Assembly (NCBI GenBank): GCA_026647295.1
Contig: JAPKHB010000217.1
Coordinates: forward strand, 1 to 6,719
Origin: Planctomycetota bacterium
GTDB lineage: Bacteria > Planctomycetota > PLA2 > JAEUHO01
DNA length: 6,719 nt
Direction: 5' to 3'
Part shown: positions 1 through 4,882 of the stretch, in pieces
Position numbering within the stretch: the stretch's first letter is position 1
Layout: each line of letters starts with the position of its first letter
Program-made: the position numbers and the translations under genes
Notes under the pieces: generated by a model
Database searches by the model: none
What the model was told of the DNA's origin: nothing
What the model saw: the letters and a program-made list of their open reading frames with translations, nothing else

Positions 1-176
1 GGTGGGGGGGGCGGGGGCGGCACCGCGGGCGGGACGGCGGGGGGCACGGCGGGGGGCACGGCGGGGGGCACGACCGGCGGAACCGGGGGCGGGCGGCGGC
101 GCGGCTCGTCCTCGCCCCGCCCTCCGTCCCGGCCGCGCTCCCGGCGCCCGCCCCGTCCACCGCGTTCCTTGGCCAT
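1..176 (-). CDS. Unrecognised protein with RG-rich N-terminus and VPPA repeats (3' end outside window)
   Basis: I do not recognise this gene, and only its first 58 codons are in the window. It starts at an ATG (176..174) with a good ribosome binding site (AAGGAG, 8 nt upstream). Residues 1-28 are highly charged and rich in Arg and Gly (MAKERGGRGGRRERGRD at the start), followed by a proline-rich stretch in which V-P-P-A recurs about four times and which then passes into a run of prolines. No signal peptide or membrane segment is visible. The N-terminus looks disordered and could bind nucleic acid, but that is a composition-based guess. It lies 89 nt after pgpA on the same strand and may be the last operon member or separately transcribed. 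The start, the ribosome binding site and the frame-preserving repeats support it being real; the function is unknown. Confidence 0.55.
   Translation of the reverse strand, partial: MAKERGGRGGRRERGRDGGRGEDEPRRRPPPVPPVVPPAVPPAVPPAVPPAVPPPPPP
33..80 (-). repeat. 12-nt tandem repeat inside the VPPA-coding region
   Basis: A 12-base unit (minus strand CCCCCCGCCGTG) occurs as two exact copies at 45..56 and 57..68. A copy with one change is at 33..44 and a decayed copy at 69..80. Since 12 is a multiple of three, copy-number change would keep the reading frame; each unit encodes V-P-P-A in the minus-strand gene at 1..176. Near-identity at the DNA level points to recent expansion by slippage. Confidence 0.8.
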
Positions 177-184
177 GCGCTGCG

Positions 185-190
185 CTCCTT
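185..190 (-). promoter_or_regulatory. Shine-Dalgarno site of the 1..176 gene
   Basis: The minus strand reads AAGGAG here, 8 nt before the ATG at 176. It is the best-spaced purine-rich ribosome binding site in the window and fixes the start of a partial gene that would otherwise be easy to miss. Confidence 0.7.
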
Positions 191-211
191 CGCGATCCGT
201 GGGAGGGGGGG

Positions 212-217
212 AGTATA
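212..217 (-). promoter_or_regulatory. Candidate -10 promoter box TATACT
   Basis: The minus strand reads TATACT, a near-perfect sigma-70-type -10 hexamer, in surroundings that are otherwise almost pure G and C. It lies 35 nt upstream of the ATG at 176, leaving room for a leader of about 30 nt containing the AAGGAG site. No convincing -35 hexamer is visible at 16-18 nt spacing, so a promoter is plausible but not proven. Confidence 0.35.
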
Positions 218-265
218 GGGCCCGGACCCCGGCGTGTCGTTCGACCCGTCCGACCCCGGCGCCCG

Positions 266-766
266 CTATCCCGCGCCCAGCGCGCGCAGCGCGGGCAAGG
301 CGAGCGCGACCAGCGCGCCCGCGCCCAGGTCGTCCAGCAGCACGCCCCAACCGCCCGGCAGGCGCTCCAGGCGCGAGATGGGCCAGGGCTTGAGCACGTC
401 CAGCACGCGGAAGAGGACGAAGGCCAAGGCGAGCGCGAGCGGCGTCGGACCCTCCGGCACGCCCCACAGGGCGCAGGGCAAGGCCCCCAGCGCGGCCAAT
501 GCCTGGCCGGCGACCTCGTCGCTCACGACCCAGCCCGGGTCCCCGCCCCCGTCCGGGGCGCGCGCCTTTGCGCCGTAGCGCACGGTGACGACGGCGCCCG
601 CGAGCCCAAGGACCGCCGCCCAGGCCAGCAGCGCGGACGGGGTCGGCGCCACGAGCAGCAGCAGGCCCGCCACGGCGAGGGAGGCCACGGTGCCCGGGGC
701 GCGGGGGACGTGCCCGAGGCCGAAGGCGGAGAGCGCCAACCGGGCGGCCCGCGCGGGCTCACCCAC
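266..766 (-). CDS. pgpA: Phosphatidylglycerophosphatase A
   Basis: PgpA removes the terminal phosphate from phosphatidylglycerophosphate to give phosphatidylglycerol, the step after PgsA, at the inner membrane. The 166-residue product has the usual family length and all its signatures: FGLGHVPRAPGTVAS (15-29), DPGWVVSDEVAGQ (76-88), FVLFRVLDVLKPWPI (116-130) and GVLLDDLGAG (141-150), with the acidic residues D76, D83, E84, D123, D145 and D146 in conserved blocks. Hydrophobic stretches around 30-60, 88-122 and 148-162 fit an integral membrane protein. The start is a GTG (766..764) lying inside the end of pgsA and overlapping it by 8 nt (GTGGGTGA). There is no clear ribosome binding site, so translation is probably coupled to pgsA. 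The stop is TAG. Identification is firm from the motifs; coupling is inference. Confidence 0.93.
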   Translation of the reverse strand: MGEPARAARLALSAFGLGHVPRAPGTVASLAVAGLLLLVAPTPSALLAWAAVLGLAGAVVTVRYGAKARAPDGGGDPGWVVSDEVAGQALAALGALPCALWGVPEGPTPLALALAFVLFRVLDVLKPWPISRLERLPGGWGVLLDDLGAGALVALALPALRALGAG

Positions 767-1349
767 GGGCGAGCACCCGGTGCGCCCGCACCGCGTAGGC
801 GGCGCCCGAGAGCGCGGTCACGCCGGTGGCCGCAAGGACGAGCCACAGCGCGAGGCTCCCGGGCAGGCCGCTGCCCAGCGGCGTGCCGCGGGCCAGCGGC
901 GTGCCCGCCGCCGCGAGCACGCACGCGCCCACGGCCACGCACTGGAGCACCATCTTGGTCTTGCCCAGCCCGACCGCGCGGAAGTCCACGCCCCGGGCCT
1001 CCGCCGCGGCGCGCACGGTCGTGACCAGCATCTCGCGCGTGAGCATGAGCGCGAGCGTCCAGCCGGGCAGGTGGGCGGCCATGCCCGGCACGCCGAGCAG
1101 CACGGTGCCCGTGCCCAGGATCAGCATCTTGTCGACGAGGGGGTCGGCGATGCGCCCGAACACGCTCTCCTCGGCCAGGCGCCGCGCGAGCAGGCCGTCC
1201 ACCGCGTCGCTCGCGGCCGCGAGCACGAACACCCAGAACGCGGCGAGGTAGGCGGGCCGGCCGGCCCCCTCGGCCCCGAGCACGATCAGGGCCCAGACCG
1301 CCAGCGTGAGGACGGCGCGCGCGAGCGTGACGCGGTTGGCCCAACCCAT
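759..1349 (-). CDS. pgsA: CDP-diacylglycerol--glycerol-3-phosphate 3-phosphatidyltransferase
   Basis: PgsA is a membrane enzyme of the CDP-alcohol phosphatidyltransferase family. It joins CDP-diacylglycerol and glycerol-3-phosphate to form phosphatidylglycerophosphate, releasing CMP, in the committed step to phosphatidylglycerol. The 196-residue product carries the complete catalytic signature DxxDGxxARx8GxxxDxxxD, with metal-binding aspartates D48, D51, D69 and D73. N-terminal WANRVTLARAVL matches the family's usual opening (N-x-(L/V)-T-x-x-R). Hydrophobic helices are seen around 12-25, 33-47, 76-105, 130-147 and 162-186. The ATG start has GGAGGAGG 10 nt upstream. It follows rimO by 37 nt and overlaps pgpA, which acts on its product. 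The paralogous CDP-alcohol enzymes PssA and cardiolipin synthase are possible alternatives, but the rimO/pgpA context and the length favour PgsA. Confidence 0.92.
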   Translation of the reverse strand: MGWANRVTLARAVLTLAVWALIVLGAEGAGRPAYLAAFWVFVLAAASDAVDGLLARRLAEESVFGRIADPLVDKMLILGTGTVLLGVPGMAAHLPGWTLALMLTREMLVTTVRAAAEARGVDFRAVGLGKTKMVLQCVAVGACVLAAAGTPLARGTPLGSGLPGSLALWLVLAATGVTALSGAAYAVRAHRVLARG

Positions 1350-1359
1350 GCGCCTTGGT

Positions 1360-1367
1360 CCTCCTCC
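1360..1367 (-). promoter_or_regulatory. Shine-Dalgarno site of pgsA
   Basis: The minus strand reads GGAGGAGG, ending 10 nt before the pgsA ATG at 1349, in the 37-nt rimO-pgsA gap. This is a strong anti-SD match in contrast to pgpA and the 4TM/gamma gene, which have none that I can see. Confidence 0.65.
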
Positions 1368-1386
1368 CGCCGGGGCGGCCGGTCGC

Positions 1387-2724
1387 CTAGCCCGCCTCCA
1401 CCGGCGCCAGCGGCTCGGCCACGAGGTCGTAGCCGTCCGCCGCGGTGACCCGCACCTTGACCACCGCGCCCGGGCGGGCCGCCGCGACGCCCTCCACCCG
1501 CACGACGCCGTCCACGTCCGGGGCGTCGGCCTCGCCGCGCCCCACGACGCGGCGCGCGCGCGGGTCGACCTCCTCCACCAGCACCTCGATCTCGCGCCCC
1601 ACCTGGGCCTGCTGGCGGGCGAAGTGCACCTCGCGCTGGGCCGCCATCAACTCGTCGCGGCGCGCCTCCATCACCGCCCGGGGCACCTGGCCGGGAAGGG
1701 CGTGGCTCGGCGTGCCCTCTTCGCGGCTGAAGAGGAAGACGCCGAGGCGGTCAAACGCCCCGTCGCGCACCGCCGCGAGCAGTTCGGCGTGGTCGGCGTC
1801 CGTCTCGCCGGGGAAGCCGGTGATGACGGTGCTGCGCAGCGTGACGCCGGGGATCCGTTCGCGGATGCGCTCGAGCAGGGCCCGCTGGCGCGGACCGGAG
1901 ATGCCCCGGCGCATCGCCTTGAGCATGCGGTCGCTGGTGTGCTGCACGGGCAGGTCGACGTAGCGTGCGATGCGCGGGTTGGACGCCATCTCGTCGAGCA
2001 CGTCGTCCTTGAGGATGGAGGGGTAGAGGTAGAGCACGCGCCACCAGCGCGGGCCCTCGATCTGGGTGAGCCCGCGCAGGAGGTCGACCAGGCGCGGCCG
2101 GCCGTACAGGTCGCGGCCGTAGGCCGTCGTGTCCTGGGACACCAGGTTGATCTCGCCGACCCCCTGCGCCGCGATGCGCCGGGCGTCCTCGAGGTTCTCC
2201 TCGATCGAGCGGCTCCGGAGCCGCCCTCGGAAGGAGGGGATGGCGCAGAACGCGCACTTCTGGTCGCAGCCCTCGCTGATCTTGAGGTAGGCGTAGGCCG
2301 CGGGCGTGAGCAGCACCCGCCGCGCGGGCAGGGCGCGCCCGGGGGCGAGGCCCAGCAGGTCGCGGGCGGTGTCGACCACCCGGGCGTAGTCCTTGAAGGA
2401 GAGCCAGCGGTCCACCTCGGGGATCTCGCGCTCGAGTTGGGCCGCGTAGCGCTCCACCAGGCAGCCCGCCACCATCAGGCCCCGCAGCCGGCCGTACTCC
2501 TTGTGCCGGGCGACCTTGAGGATGGCGTCGATCGACTCCTCCTTGGCGGGGTCGATGAATCCGCAGGTGTTCACCAGCGCGAGGTCGGCCTCCTCGATGC
2601 GCTCGGCCAGTTCGAAGCCCGCCGCCTCCAGGTCGCCCACCAACCGCTCGCTGTCGGCGAGGTTCTTCGCACAGCCCAGCGAGAGCAGCGCCACGCGGGC
2701 CAGCGGGGGAGCGGTCGTTTCCAT
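1387..2724 (-). CDS. rimO: Ribosomal protein S12 methylthiotransferase RimO
   Basis: RimO is a cytoplasmic radical-SAM enzyme that adds a methylthio group to a conserved aspartate of ribosomal protein S12. Counting from the upstream TTG at 2730, the N-terminal UPF0004 domain has SLGCAKNLADSE with cluster cysteine C20, then C56 in VNTCGF and C90 in AGCLVERY. The radical-SAM loop is EGCDQKCAFCAIPSFRG (C155, C159, C162). STVITGFPGET and FLFSREEGT blocks follow, and a C-terminal TRAM domain spans about 378-443. SLGCAKN, IPSFRG and the FSREEGT-type block favour RimO over the tRNA enzyme MiaB. I chose the ATG at 2724 (445 aa); a TTG two codons upstream at 2730 is possible. Neither has a strong ribosome binding site. 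All catalytic cysteines are present. Confidence 0.95.
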   Translation of the reverse strand: METTAPPLARVALLSLGCAKNLADSERLVGDLEAAGFELAERIEEADLALVNTCGFIDPAKEESIDAILKVARHKEYGRLRGLMVAGCLVERYAAQLEREIPEVDRWLSFKDYARVVDTARDLLGLAPGRALPARRVLLTPAAYAYLKISEGCDQKCAFCAIPSFRGRLRSRSIEENLEDARRIAAQGVGEINLVSQDTTAYGRDLYGRPRLVDLLRGLTQIEGPRWWRVLYLYPSILKDDVLDEMASNPRIARYVDLPVQHTSDRMLKAMRRGISGPRQRALLERIRERIPGVTLRSTVITGFPGETDADHAELLAAVRDGAFDRLGVFLFSREEGTPSHALPGQVPRAVMEARRDELMAAQREVHFARQQAQVGREIEVLVEEVDPRARRVVGRGEADAPDVDGVVRVEGVAAARPGAVVKVRVTAADGYDLVAEPLAPVEAG

Positions 2725-2772
2725 CGGCAAGAGCCTACGGGGCGGGCGCTCCGCCGGCTCCCGCCGCGCGAG

Positions 2773-2831
2773 CCCGGGCCTCCGGGGGCCGCGGCCGCGG
2801 CCGGGGGCCGGGGTCCGGAATCGGGCCCGGG
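2773..2831. repeat. Inverted repeat in the 4TM/gamma gene-rimO gap
   Basis: The arms CCCGGGCC (2773..2780) and GGCCCGGG (2824..2831) are perfect reverse complements flanking a 43-base loop. The loop contains a 16-base perfect palindrome, GGCCGCGGCCGCGGCC, at 2787..2802. The element occupies most of the 108-nt gap and begins directly after the stop of the upstream gene. There is no T-run after it, so it is not a standard intrinsic terminator. It may be an RNA stability or processing element, or chance in DNA this rich in G and C. Confidence 0.4.
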
Positions 2832-2832
2832 A

Positions 2833-4800
2833 TCAGGCCCGGGGGCCGGGCGCCTCGAGCGCGGCCCAGTCCGCTGCGCCGAGCAGCGGCTCGTGGGCGC
2901 CGGTGGGGCCGGCGGGCCCGAGCACGCCCACCTCGACCAGGCGGCCGAGCAACTCGCGCGCCCGGGGGAAGGGGACGCCGAGCCGCCGCCCCAGCAGCAC
3001 CGCCGAGGCCGCGCCCCGGTCCAGGCACACCTCGTAGGCGCGCACCAACTCCGCGTCGGCGCGCACGGCCCGGCCCGCCGCGAGCAGGGCCTCGTGGCGC
3101 GGATCGGGCGCGGGCGCGGCGGGCGCGGGCTCCGCCGGCGGGGGTTCCGTGGAGGCCGAGGCCGGGGCTTCGGCGCCGGCCGCAGGACGCCGCGGGCGCC
3201 GCGCGGGGCGTGCCGCCGGCGGATCGGCGGGCGGATCGGCAGGGTCGGCGATGATCCCGCAGGCCTCGAGTTTCTGGAGATAGCGCCGCTCCGAGGCCGG
3301 GCTCTGGGCCGCCTCCAGCGCCTGGCGCAGCGGCTCGCGCAGCGACGGGGCGGCGTCGGGCGCGGCCGGCGTCGGCCGGGACGGACCGCGCAACGCCTGT
3401 TCGACGCGCCGGCGCACGTCGCGCTCGCCCGCCGGCGCCACCGGCTCGCCGACCTCGGGCGGTGCCAGGCGCCGGCGCGGTTCGGGCGGCCGCGCGGGCT
3501 GCGGGGCGCGCGGGCCGCGCGCCGCGGGCGGGGCCGGCGCCGCCGGCGCCGCCCCCGCGGCGTCCGCCACCGGTCCGGCCGGGGACTCCGGCTTCCAGCG
3601 CACCCCGGCCGGCAGGGCCGGGTCGGTTTCAGCGTCGGGGTCGGGCCGGAGCGCCTGCGGGATGTAGGCGGGCCCCACCCGGGCTCCGGGCGCCCCGCCC
3701 GGGCGGCGGCGGCCGCCGGCCGGCGCCGGCGCGGGCTCCGGCGCCGGCGCCTCGGGCTCGGGGGGCGGCGCCGACCGCGGCGGCCGGGGCGCGGCCCGCG
3801 GGGCCACGTGCACCACGCGCCCGGCGCTGTCCACGTGCACGGGCCCGGCGGGCTCGTCCGCGGCGTCGGAGGCCGGCGGCTCCTCGGCGGCTTCCGGGTC
3901 CTCGGCGCCTTCGGGGGCCGCGCGTCGGCGCGAGAGGAGGGCCGCCACGGTGGGCAGCCCCTCCACCTCGTCGGGGTCCCCGCCGTCCGCGTCGATCTCG
4001 TCTGCGGGCGCGCCCGCGTCAGCGGCGGCGGCCGTCGGCGGGGCGGCGTCGCCGGCGGGCTCGTCGGCGTAGCGGATCGCGCCCACGTCACGGTCGCGGC
4101 CGAAGACCATCGGCAACTCGTTGCCCTGCGCGTCAAAGCGCCGCTGCGGGTACCAGGGGCGGGCCTCCTTCTCGCCGAGCGGCTTTTCGCCGAGCATCGG
4201 GTGGCGCCGGCGGGCGAAGAGGCGGGCCGCGCCGCCGCCGGCCGGGGCCGCGCCGGGGTCGCGGGGGGGCGGCGCGGCGCGCGCGGCCGCAGGGCGCGGC
4301 GCGGCGGGCGGCGTCGGCGCCGGGGGGCGCGCAAGGCGCGCGGGCGAGGCGGTGACCAGCGCGACGGCGGTGGCGAGCACCAGGGCCGGGATCGCCATGA
4401 GCACGAGGAGGGCCACCGCCAGGAAGCCCCCGAGCGCCCCTTCGAGCGTGCGCCCCAGCGCCGCCCCGACCACGCCCCCTTCGGCCGCGCCGCCGGCGAG
4501 CCCGAGCAGCCCCGCCCCCGCGAGGCCCAGCACCGCGCTGCCCAGGCCCTTGAGCACGAAGCCGCTCAAGCCGTAGCCCCACCAGTCCAGCACCATCCAG
4601 ACCAGGAGCGGAAGCAGCAGCGCGACCGCACCCCAGCCCAGGAGCAGCCCGGGCACGTGCAACACCCGCAGCAGCCCCGGCGGGGCGTGATCGAAGCCCT
4701 TGAGCCCGAAAGCCACCTGCAGCCCGAGCAGCAGGAGCAGGAGCCCCGGCGCCAGGAAGGTCGCCAGGTGGCGCAGCGTCGAGCGGAGCGTCTCCGTCAT
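2833..4800 (-). CDS. Motorless FtsK-like protein: 4TM membrane domain, long linker, C-terminal gamma-like winged helix
   Basis: This 655-residue protein looks like an FtsK without its ATPase. Residues 1-150 hold about four hydrophobic segments (roughly 13-33, 50-71, 86-104, 123-149). VPGLLLGWGAVALLLPLLVW and GGVVGAALGRTLEGALGGF resemble the FtsK 4TM domain. Residues 150-580 form an Ala/Pro/Arg-rich, probably disordered linker with a few less-biased islands (about 214-248, 375-410, 459-522). Residues 583-650 align without gaps to the gamma domain of the neighbouring FtsK (about 22 identities in 65 positions, including RRLG, RA, GxxGP and the final W). No Walker A or B motif is present. The ATG start (4800) has no clear ribosome binding site; a GC-only hairpin ends 14 nt upstream. 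It probably arose by duplication of ftsK with loss of the motor, or is a membrane-anchor partner for the motor upstream. Function is inferred, not known. Confidence 0.8.
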   Translation of the reverse strand: MTETLRSTLRHLATFLAPGLLLLLLGLQVAFGLKGFDHAPPGLLRVLHVPGLLLGWGAVALLLPLLVWMVLDWWGYGLSGFVLKGLGSAVLGLAGAGLLGLAGGAAEGGVVGAALGRTLEGALGGFLAVALLVLMAIPALVLATAVALVTASPARLARPPAPTPPAAPRPAAARAAPPPRDPGAAPAGGGAARLFARRRHPMLGEKPLGEKEARPWYPQRRFDAQGNELPMVFGRDRDVGAIRYADEPAGDAAPPTAAAADAGAPADEIDADGGDPDEVEGLPTVAALLSRRRAAPEGAEDPEAAEEPPASDAADEPAGPVHVDSAGRVVHVAPRAAPRPPRSAPPPEPEAPAPEPAPAPAGGRRRPGGAPGARVGPAYIPQALRPDPDAETDPALPAGVRWKPESPAGPVADAAGAAPAAPAPPAARGPRAPQPARPPEPRRRLAPPEVGEPVAPAGERDVRRRVEQALRGPSRPTPAAPDAAPSLREPLRQALEAAQSPASERRYLQKLEACGIIADPADPPADPPAARPARRPRRPAAGAEAPASASTEPPPAEPAPAAPAPDPRHEALLAAGRAVRADAELVRAYEVCLDRGAASAVLLGRRLGVPFPRARELLGRLVEVGVLGPAGPTGAHEPLLGAADWAALEAPGPRA

Positions 4801-4814
4801 CAGGCGAGATCGTA

Positions 4815-4860
4815 CGCGGGGGGGGTGCCGCGGGCGGCCGGGCCGGCGGGCCCCCCCGCG
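4815..4860. repeat. Perfect 10-bp GC-only inverted repeat between the FtsK motor gene and the 4TM/gamma gene
   Basis: The arms CGCGGGGGGG (4815..4824) and CCCCCCCGCG (4851..4860) are perfect reverse complements separated by 26 GC-rich bases that could pair further. In the minus-strand transcript the hairpin starts 22 nt after the FtsK stop and ends 14 nt before the ATG of the next gene. There is no U-tract, so a conventional terminator is unlikely. It could stabilise or process the upstream mRNA, or tune translation of the next gene, which lacks an obvious ribosome binding site. Confidence 0.5.
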
Positions 4861-4882
4861 GGTGGCCCGGGGCCGCGGCCCG

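Noticed and set aside
2..1024. A 340-codon plus-strand frame across pgpA and pgsA
   Set aside because: It is antisense to two genes with complete catalytic signatures and is composed of Arg/Ala/Gly/Pro repeats.
2571..4334. A 587-codon minus-strand frame within the motorless FtsK gene
   Set aside because: It is extreme in Arg and Pro, out of frame with the membrane and gamma-like domains, and overlaps the start of rimO, whose motifs are clear.
4815..4860. Intrinsic transcription terminator after ftsK
   Set aside because: The stem is strong but no T-rich run follows on the minus strand, and the next gene starts only 14 nt after it.
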